Both the position numbers and the translations under genes were made by a program. Of a stretch of DNA of 64,000 bases, positions 8,915 through 18,778 are shown one piece after another. The first letter of the stretch is position 1; every line of letters starts with the position of its first letter. Source of the DNA: Leucobacter triazinivorans (GTDB taxonomy: Bacteria > Actinomycetota > Actinomycetes > Actinomycetales > Microbacteriaceae). The notes under the pieces are model-generated. The model ran no database searches, had not been told where the DNA came from, and was given only the letters and a program-made list of their open reading frames with translations. The stretch lies in assembly GCF_004208635.1 (NCBI RefSeq), contig NZ_CP035806.1, forward strand, positions 806,001 through 870,000, written 5' to 3'.

Positions 8915-9661
8915 GTGAGCACGGCGTGCCCGAGCCTGCTCCTCGCGTCGACGGCGCTGCTCGGGCTGCTGATCGGCGGATCACTGAACGAGCTGATCCT
9001 TCGCGCGACCGCCGGGCAGAAGTCGGGCGTGCCCGGGCGCGCCCGACGCGCATCGTGCGGGCGCGGCCCGATCCGCGATCCGCTCGTCGTAACCACCACC
9101 GGCGTCTGTTTCACCGCCGTGACCTGGTGGTGGCTCATCGACAGCGCAGACCCCGCGCTCGGAGACGGGGCGTCAGCCGTGATGCTGATCGCCTACCTGC
9201 ACCTCGCAGCCGTGTCGATCGCGCTCGCGCGGATCGACCTCGACACCTCGCGGCTACCCAATGGGATCGTGCTGCCGTCGCTTCTGGTCTTCGCCTCGCT
9301 CACCGCCGCAGCATCGCTGCTCGATGCCGAACCGCGGCCGCTGCTGCGCGCGCTGTGCGGGGGTGCAGCACTCGCAGCGTGGTACGGCGCGTTCGTCCTG
9401 ATTCGCCCGGGCGCCCTGGGTATGGGCGATGTGAAGCTCGCCGTTCTGCTCGGCACCGCATCGGCCTGGCTCGGCTGGGGGCAACTGGTCATCGGGGCGC
9501 TCGCGACGTTCGTACTCGGCGGGATGTACGGATCAGCACTGCTGCTCACGAGGCGAGCGGGTCGCGGCAGCGGTATCCCCTTCGGGCCCTGGATGATCAT
9601 CGGCGCCTGGGCGGGGATGATCACCGGAGAAGGGGTCGCCGCCTGGTGGTTCGCCTCGTGA
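8915..9661 (+). CDS. A24 family prepilin peptidase-like protein
   Basis: A 248-residue polytopic membrane protein. The two aspartates of the type IV prepilin peptidase family are visible, one in ARIDLDTSRLPNGIVLP and one in GALGMGDVKLAVLLG, with the usual following GKKEP-like segment replaced by RGSGIPFGPWMI. The N-terminal cytoplasmic methylase region is short and has no zinc-binding CxxC pairs, so it probably cleaves prepilins without methylating them. No pilin or secretion genes are nearby. Start GTG 8915. The gene converges on guaA. Confidence 0.8.
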   Translation: MSTACPSLLLASTALLGLLIGGSLNELILRATAGQKSGVPGRARRASCGRGPIRDPLVVTTTGVCFTAVTWWWLIDSADPALGDGASAVMLIAYLHLAAVSIALARIDLDTSRLPNGIVLPSLLVFASLTAAASLLDAEPRPLLRALCGGAALAAWYGAFVLIRPGALGMGDVKLAVLLGTASAWLGWGQLVIGALATFVLGGMYGSALLLTRRAGRGSGIPFGPWMIIGAWAGMITGEGVAAWWFAS

Positions 9662-9697
9662 GACACCCGGGCGCCGTCGAGCGGCGGCACGTCGCCG

Positions 9698-11281
9698 CTA
9701 CTCCCACTCGATCGTCCCCGGGGGCTTCGACGTGACATCGAGCACCACGCGATTGACCTCCGGCACCTGGTTCGTGATGCGATTCGAGATGCGCGCCAGC
9801 ACCTCGTACGGCACCCGAGTCCAGTCGGCCGTCATCGCGTCCTCTGACGAGACGGGCCGCAGCACGATGGGGTGACCGTAGGTGCGGCCGTCGCCCTGCA
9901 CGCCCACAGAGCGGACGTCGGCGAGCAGCACCACCGGGCACTGCCAGATCTGCTGGTCGAGCCCGGCCGCTGTGAGCTCCTCGCGGGCGATCGCGTCTGC
10001 CTCGCGCAGCACGTCGAGCCGTTCGCGCGTCACCTCGCCGACGATTCGGATCCCGAGACCCGGGCCCGGGAACGGCTGGCGACCGACGATGGCCTCGGGG
10101 ATCCCGAGTTCGCGGCCGATCGCTCGCACCTCGTCCTTGAAGAGCGCCCGCAGCGGCTCGATGAGTTCGAAGTCGAGATCGTCGGGCAGACCGCCCACAT
10201 TGTGGTGAGACTTGATGTTCGCGGTGCCCGATCCGCCACCCGACTCGACCACGTCGGGGTAGAGCGTGCCCTGCACGAGGAACTTGACCTGCTCCCCCTC
10301 GGCCTTCGCCTCTGCGACGAGATCGCGCTGCACCTGCTCGAATGAGCGGATGAACTCGCGGCCGATGATCTTGCGCTTCTCCTCGGGATCGGTGACGCCC
10401 TCGAGATGCCCGAGGAAGGTGTCGGCCGCGTGCACCGTGATGAGGTGCACGCCCGTGGAAGCCACGTAGTCGCGCTCGACCTGCTCGCGCTCGCCCTTGC
10501 GCAGCAGCCCGTGGTCGACGAACACCGCGGTGAGCTGGTCACCGATGGCCTTGTGCACGAGCGCGGTCGAGACCGCGGAGTCGACGCCGCCCGAGAGCGC
10601 CGAGATGACCCGGGCGTCGCCCACCTGAGCACGGATGCGCTCGACCTGCTCGGCGATCACGTTGCCCGCGTTCCAGTCGGGGGCGATACCCGCTACGTGG
10701 TGCAGGAAGTTCTCGAGAATGCGCTGGCCGTGGTCGGAGTGCTTCACCTCGGGGTGCCACTGCACGCCGTAGAGCTTCCTCTCGGGTGAGCCGAACGCCG
10801 CCACGGGGGTCACCGACGTGCGCGCGAGCACATCGAAGCCGGCGGGCGCCTGCTGCACGGCATCGCCGTGACTCATCCACACGTTCTGCGTCTCCGGCTG
10901 ACCGCCGAGGATCGCGCCGCCGCCGCCCAGCACCTCCGCCTCGGTCGCACCGTACTCGCGGTCGCCGGTGTTGCCGACCTCGCCGCCGAGGGCGCGCGCC
11001 ATGACCTGGAATCCGTAGCAGATCCCGAGCACCGGGATGCCGAGCTCGAAGACCGCCGCGTCGAATCGAGGGGCCCCCTCCTCGTACACCGACGAGGGAC
11101 CGCCGGAGAGGACGATGCCGAGCGGCTGCTTCGCCTCGACCTCGGCCGCCGTGATCGTGTGCGGCACCAGCTCGGAGTAGACTCCGGCCTCGCGCACACG
11201 GCGGGCGATCAGCTGCGCATACTGCGCACCGAAATCGACGACGAGAACGGGACGATGCCCGGTATCAGTCTGTTCTGCCAT
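9698..11281 (-). CDS. guaA: GMP synthase (glutamine-hydrolysing)
   Basis: A 527-residue cytoplasmic enzyme converting XMP, ATP and glutamine to GMP. The N-terminal class I glutaminase domain (about 10-205) has the cysteine nucleophile in GICYG and the His-Glu pair in QWHPEV. The ATP pyrophosphatase domain follows with the PP-loop [10 protein letters not shown], and the dimerisation domain ends in [32 protein letters not shown] sequence (shared C-terminus of the family). Length is normal. Start ATG 11281 with a GAAAGG site. It lies in the same direction as guaB3 and guaB, 3 kb downstream, so the GMP branch is clustered but not one tight operon. Confidence 0.97.
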   Translation of the reverse strand: MAEQTDTGHRPVLVVDFGAQYAQLIARRVREAGVYSELVPHTITAAEVEAKQPLGIVLSGGPSSVYEEGAPRFDAAVFELGIPVLGICYGFQVMARALGGEVGNTGDREYGATEAEVLGGGGAILGGQPETQNVWMSHGDAVQQAPAGFDVLARTSVTPVAAFGSPERKLYGVQWHPEVKHSDHGQRILENFLHHVAGIAPDWNAGNVIAEQVERIRAQVGDARVISALSGGVDSAVSTALVHKAIGDQLTAVFVDHGLLRKGEREQVERDYVASTGVHLITVHAADTFLGHLEGVTDPEEKRKIIGREFIRSFEQVQRDLVAEAKAEGEQVKFLVQGTLYPDVVESGGGSGTANIKSHHNVGGLPDDLDFELIEPLRALFKDEVRAIGRELGIPEAIVGRQPFPGPGLGIRIVGEVTRERLDVLREADAIAREELTAAGLDQQIWQCPVVLLADVRSVGVQGDGRTYGHPIVLRPVSSEDAMTADWTRVPYEVLARISNRITNQVPEVNRVVLDVTSKPPGTIEWE

Positions 11282-11384
11282 TACCGGCCTTTCGGATCAA
11301 GAAGCTCGAGGAACAATTCTAGCGAGATTCCGCCCGCCGGTTGAGCGAGCAGAGCGAGTCGAATCCGCGGGCACTGGGCCAGGA

Positions 11385-11864
11385 CTACCCGGCGGATCGC
11401 GCCGACGTCTCGACGACCGGGGCGTCCTCGCGGGACTCGAGGAACCCTCGCACCTCGCGCACGATCCGCGCCTCCAGGAAGAACGACATGAACGGGATCA
11501 CGCCGCCCAGTGCGATGAGCAGGAATCGTCCGAAGTGCCACCGCATGGGGCTCCAGAGCAGGAAGTCGGAGATCAGGTAGACGACGTAGAACCAGCCGTG
11601 GGCGATGAGGATCGCCCGGAAGAGGTTGAAGCCCTCCGCCTGGAACTCGCTCTCGAGCCCCTCGGGCGCGAGCTCGATGAACTGCGCGAAGCCGTCGGGC
11701 GTGAAGAGGAAGAGCTGCACGTTGAAGGCGTACTTCATGACCATGACGGCGCACAGGAGCAGCAGCATGACTCCGGTGATGACCGACGTCACCTTGTAGA
11801 ATCCGAGCGCCTTGCGAATGCGCGGGTAGTCGGTGGGCCTCGGCTGCAGTTGCATGAGTCCCAT
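11385..11864 (-). CDS. DUF3817 domain membrane protein
   Basis: A 159-residue protein with about four membrane helices (near 26-46, 75-95 in FRAILIAHGWFYVVYLISD, 100-112 and 115-130). It matches the actinobacterial DUF3817 family of unknown function, often found next to guaA. Two starts are possible, ATG 11864 and ATG 11855. The charged C-terminus is probably cytoplasmic. It precedes guaA in the same direction with a 103-bp gap, so co-transcription is possible. Confidence 0.82.
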   Translation of the reverse strand: MGLMQLQPRPTDYPRIRKALGFYKVTSVITGVMLLLLCAVMVMKYAFNVQLFLFTPDGFAQFIELAPEGLESEFQAEGFNLFRAILIAHGWFYVVYLISDFLLWSPMRWHFGRFLLIALGGVIPFMSFFLEARIVREVRGFLESREDAPVVETSARSAG

Positions 11865-11974
11865 TCTATTTCAGCGATGCTGAGCACCTGGTCGATGCGG
11901 GGGCGGGCACCGCGCCGGTCGGCCGGGCCGAGCCCGGCGAGGCCGAAGCCGCCGGGTATCGTCCGCGAGGCCGC

Positions 11975-12160
11975 GTGGATCCTGCGACTCGCTCCGCTCC
12001 CGCAGGATGACAGACCGCAGCCCATCATCCTGCGCGCACCCCGTCATCCTGCGCGCAGTCGCAGGATCCATACTGCAGACGCGTGGATCCTGCGACTCGC
12101 TCCGCTCCCGCAGGATGACAGACCGCACCCCGTCATCCTGCGCGCAGTCGCAGGATCCAC
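11975..12160. repeat. REP-like repeat, copy 3 (three modules) filling the 11865-12173 gap
   Basis: Two almost identical forward modules (TGGATCCTGCGACTCGC, CTCCGCTCCCGCAGGATGAC) start at 11975 and 12083. They alternate with reverse modules (GTCATCCTGCGCGCAGTCGC, AGGATCCA) near 12050 and 12132, giving large hairpins. The gap holds nothing else recognisable. The arrangement resembles bacterial interspersed mosaic elements built from REPs. Confidence 0.82.
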
Positions 12161-12173
12161 CCCGCGACTCGCG

Positions 12174-13040
12174 TCACTCGCCCTCGGCCGCCCGCAGGAG
12201 CTGGAGCTCGTGCTCCTTCTCCCACGCGTCGCGCGCGAGCCGATACCACAGGAAGATCGCGAACGCCGCGAACACGATCCACTCGACCGCATAGAAGACG
12301 TTGAGCCAGTTCACGCTCTCGGCCGGCTCGGGCGGGACCGAGTCGATCGCGTCGAGCCCGACTGCGGCGAGCAACTCGGCTCCCCCGTCGGCCGGATGCA
12401 GCACCAGGTACCCCGAGTGCACCGGCCCCGGGACCCGCTGCCAGGAGTTGACGAGCTGGGCGGGCACCATCGCGTGCATCACCTGCGGCGCCTCGTCAGC
12501 CCGCGGCACGACGGGCCCCTCGGGAGGCATGAACCGCCCCTCGAGATCTCGCACATCGCCGAGACCGGAGACCCGCGCAAGTTCATCGGCGGCCGCCTCG
12601 GCCTCCGCGACGCCCGGCGCCCACCCGATCGCCACCGCCAGACCGGTCTCGGGCGTACCCGGATCCGCCGCCACCGCGAGGTGGCCGACCACCCACGCCC
12701 CGGTCTCGCCGTCGTTCTCACGGGGGGTCACGATCTCCAGATCCTCGGGCACGAATGCCCCGCTCACACGCACCACCATTCCGGCCGCGACATCGGTCAC
12801 GCCCGAACCGGCCTCGGCGAGTTCCGAGAGCGGCCGCGGGGTCTCGGTGTCGATCACCTGCTGCGCATCCGTGCGGATCGCGTTGTCCATCTGCCACTGG
12901 CCCAGCCACGCGAACACGGCGGCCACCAGCAGCGCGAACAGCAGCGCCAGGATCCAGCGCGGCCTGCGCATCACCTGGCCGAGCGTGGGCTCGCCCAGGT
13001 ACTCCGGTCGCCGCGCCGGCGCGTGAAGGGTCGGTGACAC
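12174..13040 (-). CDS. SURF1 family cytochrome oxidase biogenesis protein
   Basis: A 288-residue inner membrane protein with one helix near residues 30-47 (WILALLFALLVAAVFAWLG) and one near the C-terminus (about 246-268), separated by an external SURF1 domain. SURF1 proteins aid heme insertion into aa3-type cytochrome c oxidase. The GTG at 13040 is chosen because GAGGAG lies 9 bases upstream and overlaps the guaB3 stop codon, so translation is likely coupled to guaB3 (14-bp gap). No oxidase subunit genes are nearby. Confidence 0.88.
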   Translation of the reverse strand: MSPTLHAPARRPEYLGEPTLGQVMRRPRWILALLFALLVAAVFAWLGQWQMDNAIRTDAQQVIDTETPRPLSELAEAGSGVTDVAAGMVVRVSGAFVPEDLEIVTPRENDGETGAWVVGHLAVAADPGTPETGLAVAIGWAPGVAEAEAAADELARVSGLGDVRDLEGRFMPPEGPVVPRADEAPQVMHAMVPAQLVNSWQRVPGPVHSGYLVLHPADGGAELLAAVGLDAIDSVPPEPAESVNWLNVFYAVEWIVFAAFAIFLWYRLARDAWEKEHELQLLRAAEGE

Positions 13041-13054
13041 GGTTCTCGCGCTCC

Positions 13055-14176
13055 TCAGCGCTCGGCGTGCACGATGCCGATGCGCTGGAAGCCCTTGAGC
13101 TCCGAGTAGCCGGTCGTCGCCATCGCGCGGCGCAGTGCGCCGATGAGGTTCGCGCTGCCGTCTGCGACGTGCGCGGGGCCGTTCACGATCTCGGAGAGCG
13201 GCGCTACCGAGCCGACGGGCATGCGCTTGCCGCGCGGCAGGTCCTCGTGATGGGCTTCCTGCCCCCAGTGCCACCCATTGCCGGGCGCATCGGATGCCTT
13301 TGCCAGCGCAGCGCCCAACATCACCGCGTCGGCGCCGCACGCCATCGCCTTGATCAGGTCGCCCGAGGTGCCGAGACCGCCATCGGCGATCACATGCACA
13401 TAGCGCCCACCCGACTCGTCGAGGTAGTCGCTCCGCGCGCCCGCGACATCGGCGATCGCCGTCGCCATCGGGGCACGGATGCCGAGCGTGGCGCGCGTCG
13501 TGGAGGACGCGCCGCCCCCGAAGCCGACGAGCACGCCGGCCGCGCCCGTGCGCATGAGGTGCAGCGCAGACTGGTAGGTGGCGGCGCCGCCCACGATCAC
13601 CGGCACGTCGAGCTCGTAGATGAACTGCTTGAGGTTGAGCGGCACCCGCCCCTCCTCCGCGACGTGCTCGGCCGAGACCGTGTTGCCGCGGATCACGAAC
13701 AGGTCGACGCCCGCGTTCACCACGGTCTCCGTGAACTCCGCGGTGCGGTGGGGAGAGAGCGCGCCGGCGACGGTCACGCCGGCCTCGCGGATCTCGCCGA
13801 GGCGAGCGCGGATCAGCTCGGGCTGGATCGGCGCCGAGTAGAGCTCTCGCATGCGCTTCACCGCGACGATCTCGTCGTCGATGCCCGCGAGCTCCTCGAG
13901 CAGCGGCTCGGGATTCTCGTGGCGGGTCCAGAGCCCCTCGAGGTTCAGCACGCCGAGGCCGCCCAGCCTGCCCAGCTCGATCGCCGTCGCGGGTGACATC
14001 ACAGAGTCCATCGGGGCGCCCAGCACCGGGATGTCGAACTGGAACGCATCGATCGACCAGGCCGTCGAGACAAGCTCCGGATCGCGCGTGCGCCGTGTCG
14101 GCACGATGCCGATCTCGTCAAAAGTGTATACGCGCCGTGCGCGCTTCCCGCGGCCGATCTCGATCTCGTTGCTCAC
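13055..14176 (-). CDS. guaB3: GuaB3 family IMP dehydrogenase-related protein
   Basis: A 373-residue IMPDH/GMP reductase-fold barrel without CBS domains. The loop that carries the catalytic cysteine in IMPDH (GSICTT) reads GGGASSTTRATLG here, so no cysteine is seen at that place. This is the GuaB3 paralogue common in actinobacteria; cyanobacterial members have been reported to act as GMP reductase, and the actinobacterial role is less certain. The phosphate-binding segment VIADGGLGTSGDLIKA is intact. The gene follows guaB on the same strand with a terminator-like hairpin between, and is coupled to the SURF1 gene. Confidence 0.9.
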   Translation of the reverse strand: MSNEIEIGRGKRARRVYTFDEIGIVPTRRTRDPELVSTAWSIDAFQFDIPVLGAPMDSVMSPATAIELGRLGGLGVLNLEGLWTRHENPEPLLEELAGIDDEIVAVKRMRELYSAPIQPELIRARLGEIREAGVTVAGALSPHRTAEFTETVVNAGVDLFVIRGNTVSAEHVAEEGRVPLNLKQFIYELDVPVIVGGAATYQSALHLMRTGAAGVLVGFGGGASSTTRATLGIRAPMATAIADVAGARSDYLDESGGRYVHVIADGGLGTSGDLIKAMACGADAVMLGAALAKASDAPGNGWHWGQEAHHEDLPRGKRMPVGSVAPLSEIVNGPAHVADGSANLIGALRRAMATTGYSELKGFQRIGIVHAER

Positions 14177-14255
14177 CGGACCAGTCTATCGGGCCGCCGC
14201 CTGAGCGGTCGGTCTCCGCCAGTCGACGAGCGGCGGGTCGGGGCCGTTCGCAACG

Positions 14256-14294
14256 CGCGAGTCCCCCGCTCATCTCGATGAGGGGGGACTCGCG
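14256..14294 (-). terminator. Hairpin terminator after guaB
   Basis: A 12-bp stem (CGCGAGTCCCCC at 14256-14267, complement at 14283-14294) with a 15-base loop starts 8 bases beyond the guaB stop and precedes guaB3. Confidence 0.65.
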
Positions 14295-14302
14295 ATCGGA
14301 GC

Positions 14303-15811
<1,509 letters not shown>

Positions 15812-15878
15812 TCATCTGTGTTGTGGTGGGAGCCTGGTCGGTGCCGAGGGTCGCCGATAGCTCTCCCCAGCATCTCAC

Positions 15879-16802
15879 TCAGTCTAAAGGAACCGGGGCG
15901 GTGTTCGTCTGTGCCGTCGGCGAACGACGCAGCTGCGCCACCATGTCGGCGATGAGGATCATGAGTGCGACCCACACGGCGATGAATCCGATCCAGCGGC
16001 TGAGCGGCATCTCCTCGTGCATCACGAAGTAGCCGTAGAGGAACCCGAGAATCGGTGTGAGGAACTGCAGGAATCCCAGATACGAGAGCGGGAGCCGCCG
16101 GGTGGCCTCCCCGAAGAGGATCAGCGGCACCGCCGTCATGATCCCGCTGAGCAGCACGAGCACGGTGACGCCCGGCCCGAAGGAGAACGCATTGATCCCG
16201 ACGAGACCGATCACCGCGACCAGCTGCACCGCGGCGACGGGCAGCGACGCCAGCGTCTCGACGGTGAGCCCCGTCACTCCGTCGACGTCCTCACCCGCGT
16301 GCTTGTGCACGGCGCCGTAGAGTCCGAAGGTGACCGCGAGGCCCAGGGCGATCCACGGGAACTGGCCGTAGGCGATGGCGGCGGTCGCGACCCCGACGGC
16401 CGCGATCCCCACGGCGATCCACTGCGGGCGGCTGAGGCGCTCCTTGCGCACGAGCACCCCGATGAGGATGGTGAAGAGCGGGTTGATGAAATAGCCGAGC
16501 GAGGTCTCGAGCACGTGCCCGGTCATCACACCGAGGATGAAGATCTGCCAGTTCGCGTACAGCAGTATCGCCGAGAGCGCGAACCACCCGAACAGGCGCG
16601 GTGATCGGAGGATCCTCCCGACCTGACGCCAGCGCCGCGTCAGGGTCACGAGGAGAGCGCAGAAGGCGAGCGTGGTCGCGACCCGCCAGGGCACCACCTC
16701 GAACGGCCCGACCATTGCGATGAGGCCGAAGTAGAAGGGGAAGGTCCCCCAGAGCAGATATGCCCCCAGCCCGTATCCCAGGCCCGCACGAGTTCGCGTC
16801 AC
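15879..16802 (-). CDS. rarD: RarD-type EamA/DMT family transporter
   Basis: A 307-residue protein with ten predicted membrane helices in two EamA repeats. The N-terminus (GLGAYLLWGTFPFYF) and the LETSLGYFINPLF and YLGFLQFLTPILGF segments match the RarD subfamily, whose substrate is not firmly known (linked to chloramphenicol sensitivity in Pseudomonas). Start GTG 16802. It is upstream of guaB on the same strand with a 73-bp gap, and is probably a separate unit. Confidence 0.85.
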   Translation of the reverse strand: MTRTRAGLGYGLGAYLLWGTFPFYFGLIAMVGPFEVVPWRVATTLAFCALLVTLTRRWRQVGRILRSPRLFGWFALSAILLYANWQIFILGVMTGHVLETSLGYFINPLFTILIGVLVRKERLSRPQWIAVGIAAVGVATAAIAYGQFPWIALGLAVTFGLYGAVHKHAGEDVDGVTGLTVETLASLPVAAVQLVAVIGLVGINAFSFGPGVTVLVLLSGIMTAVPLILFGEATRRLPLSYLGFLQFLTPILGFLYGYFVMHEEMPLSRWIGFIAVWVALMILIADMVAQLRRSPTAQTNTAPVPLD

Positions 16803-17024
16803 CGCGTCAGTCTATCCCCGCTCTCGCCGCACGCTCACCGGTACGGACTCGGCGCGGGTTCGGGGCGGTCACGGTGCGTGCTCGGCGCGGGTGAGATGCG
16901 GGTCGGCTGCGGGTGAGGTGCGGGTTCGGCGGAGCCCGGTGCGCGCCCGGCGCGGGCGACGCACGGGGGCCGTCGGAGAACATCCGGGGCGCGGGAGACG
17001 GGGAGCGGAAGCCCCGGTACGACG

Positions 17025-17059
17025 ACGGGCCCGCCGATCGAGAGGATCGGCGGGCCCGT
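17025..17059 (-). terminator. Hairpin terminator after groES
   Basis: A 14-bp perfect stem (ACGGGCCCGCCGAT at 17025-17038, complement at 17046-17059) with a 7-base loop, placed 15 bases beyond the groES stop. groEL does not follow. Confidence 0.75.
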
Positions 17060-17073
17060 GCGAGGGAGCGCGA

Positions 17074-17370
17074 TTAACGCTCGACCACTGCGAGGATGTC
17101 GCGGGCCGAGAGCACCAGGTAGTCGTCGCCGCCCACCTTGACCTCGGTGCCGCCGAACTTCGAGTAGATCACCAGATCGCCGACGGAGACGTCGAGCGGG
17201 ATGCGGGTGCCGGCATCCGAGACGCGGCCGGGGCCCACGGCGACGACCTCGCCCTCCTGCGGCTTCTCCTTCGCGCTGTCGGGGATCACCAGACCGGACG
17301 CGGTGGTCTGCTCTGCCTCGACCTGCTTGATAACGATACGATCTTCGAGCGGCTTGATGGCAACCGACAC
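17074..17370 (-). CDS. groES: Co-chaperonin GroES
   Basis: The 98-residue 10-kDa lid of the GroEL chaperonin. Hallmarks seen: [12 protein letters not shown] at the N-terminus, a mobile loop region [19 protein letters not shown], and [16 protein letters not shown]. Start GTG 17370, with AGAGG upstream; an in-frame extension above it has no support. groES stands alone, with its own terminator and a CIRCE operator at 17449-17481, so the cognate groEL must be elsewhere, as in many actinobacteria. Confidence 0.96.
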   Translation of the reverse strand: MSVAIKPLEDRIVIKQVEAEQTTASGLVIPDSAKEKPQEGEVVAVGPGRVSDAGTRIPLDVSVGDLVIYSKFGGTEVKVGGDDYLVLSARDILAVVER

Positions 17371-17448
17371 AGTTGACCTCTTTCCAAATGTCTGAAGGGT
17401 TCTCACGCCCGCCCCGTGCGAGCGCGCCTACAGCAGAGTCTATGACTC

Positions 17449-17481
17449 CGGTTGGCACTCTCGCAAGGGGAGTGCCAACCG
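17449..17481 (-). promoter_or_regulatory. CIRCE element (HrcA operator) for groES
   Basis: The inverted repeat TTGGCACTC-N9-GAGTGCCAA (17452-17478) matches the CIRCE consensus TTAGCACTC-N9-GAGTGCTAA with one change per arm, and symmetry extends three more pairs to 17449-17481. It lies 79-111 bases upstream of the groES start. The rest of the 17371-17686 gap shows no other feature. HrcA control of heat-shock expression is the established role of this site. Confidence 0.93.
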
Positions 17482-17686
17482 ACAGGGGCGGGATCGCGCA
17501 CAGCGAACGAGCGGGCTCCACCGGGGAGGGACCCCGATGGAGCGGAGCGCTGCCGCAGGGCCCAGGAGAATCCGACTCGCTCGCGCGACCGTCCCCTAGA
17601 ATTGGACGTGGCGCACAGCAAGACGCGTGCCGCAGAACCCACGGCCCCGCGGGGTCGGCGTACCGCCACGACCTCGAGGAGGGCTC

Positions 17687-18205
17687 ATGTCCACACCCAG
17701 CACACCCCAGCAGCCGGGCGAACGGCCGGGAGCCGCGCAACCGGGAGACGCCCAGCCCACAACCCCCCTGCCCGAGGCCCCGCGACAGCCGGAGCACTCC
17801 GCGCCGCAGGGAGGCCAGCCCGCGTACAGCGGCGCCGCACCGTCGTACCAGCAGGCTGCGCAGCAGCCGTACGCGCCGGCGGGATCCACCCCGTACCGTC
17901 CGCAGAGCGCGCCCGTCCCGTCTCCCGCGACGACGCTCGGCCAGACCAACACCTACGCGCTCCTGGCGATCGTCTTCGCGTTCCTCGCGCCGCTGGCCGG
18001 CATCATCTTCGGCCACCTCGGCCTCGGCCAGATCAAGCGCACGGGAGACGCCGGGCGCGGCATCGCGCTCACCGGGCTCATCATCAGCTACGCCTACTTC
18101 GTGTTCCTGGCTATGTTCGTCATCATCTACGTCGGGTTCATCTTCGCCATGATCGGCGCCATCGGCTCCTTCGGCTCGATGGGCTCGGGGTACGATTCCT
18201 TCTGA
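17687..18205 (+). CDS. DUF4190 domain membrane protein with Pro/Gln-rich N-terminus
   Basis: A 172-residue protein: a disordered Pro/Gln/Ala-rich segment (1-80) and two membrane helices (about 88-108 and 124-152) with the DUF4190 signature IIFGHLGLGQIKRTGDAGRG between them. The family is common in actinobacteria next to septation and envelope genes, but has no assigned function. ATG 17687 follows GGAGG. A close paralogue follows 101 bp downstream. Confidence 0.85.
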   Translation: MSTPSTPQQPGERPGAAQPGDAQPTTPLPEAPRQPEHSAPQGGQPAYSGAAPSYQQAAQQPYAPAGSTPYRPQSAPVPSPATTLGQTNTYALLAIVFAFLAPLAGIIFGHLGLGQIKRTGDAGRGIALTGLIISYAYFVFLAMFVIIYVGFIFAMIGAIGSFGSMGSGYDSF

Positions 18206-18306
18206 TCCGCGGCTCGAGACCGCGCCGCCGAGTGCGCCGCGCCCTCGCGAACCGCCCAGCACGCAGCGTCAGCGCTGCGCACTCTGCACCACGAAAGGAC
18301 CACGCA

Positions 18307-18765
18307 GTGTCTCAGAATCAGCCTCCCGTGAACGGCGCTCCGGAGCCGCAGGATCCTGGCCAGGCGACGCAGCCGCCTGCACCGCAGGCACCTCAGTACT
18401 CGGCGCCGCAGCAGCCCCAGTACCCGGCGCAGCAGCAGTACCCCGCACCTCAGCAGCAGCAGTACGCGCAGCAGCAGTACGCGCAGCCTCAGCAGCCCTA
18501 CGTAGCCGCGCAGCCGGCGTACGCGCCGGCGCCGCCCACCAACACCCTCGCGATCATCGCGCTCGTCGGCGCGTTCTTCATCTCGCTGGTCGGCGTGATC
18601 TGCGGGCACATCGCACTGAAGCAGATCGCCCGATCGGGCGAGGGCGGTCGCGGCCTGGCTCTGGCGGGCCTCATCATCGGCTACGTCGGCATCGCGGTCT
18701 GGGTCATCATCATCGTCTTCTACGTGTTCATCATCGGAGTGGCCATCTCGGCCAACAGCTACTGA
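18307..18765 (+). CDS. DUF4190 domain membrane protein with Gln/Tyr-rich repeats
   Basis: A 152-residue paralogue of the preceding gene. Residues about 20-75 are a low-complexity run of Pro, Gln, Tyr and Ala with repeated QQYA and PQYPAQQ units. Two membrane helices flank the DUF4190 core VICGHIALKQIARSGEGGRG. Start GTG 18307, preceded by AAAGGA. The segment between the two paralogues has no terminator, so they are probably co-transcribed; the hairpin at 18795 follows the second. Confidence 0.83.
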   Translation: MSQNQPPVNGAPEPQDPGQATQPPAPQAPQYSAPQQPQYPAQQQYPAPQQQQYAQQQYAQPQQPYVAAQPAYAPAPPTNTLAIIALVGAFFISLVGVICGHIALKQIARSGEGGRGLALAGLIIGYVGIAVWVIIIVFYVFIIGVAISANSY

Positions 18766-18778
18766 CCGCACGCCGGGA

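Noticed and set aside
14256..14294. Riboswitch upstream of guaB3
   Set aside because: Only a simple hairpin is present, placed as a terminator after guaB.
16845..16960. GC-rich quasi-repeats (GCGGGTGAGATGCGGG-like) between rarD and groES
   Set aside because: Irregular low-complexity sequence without a defined unit or symmetry.
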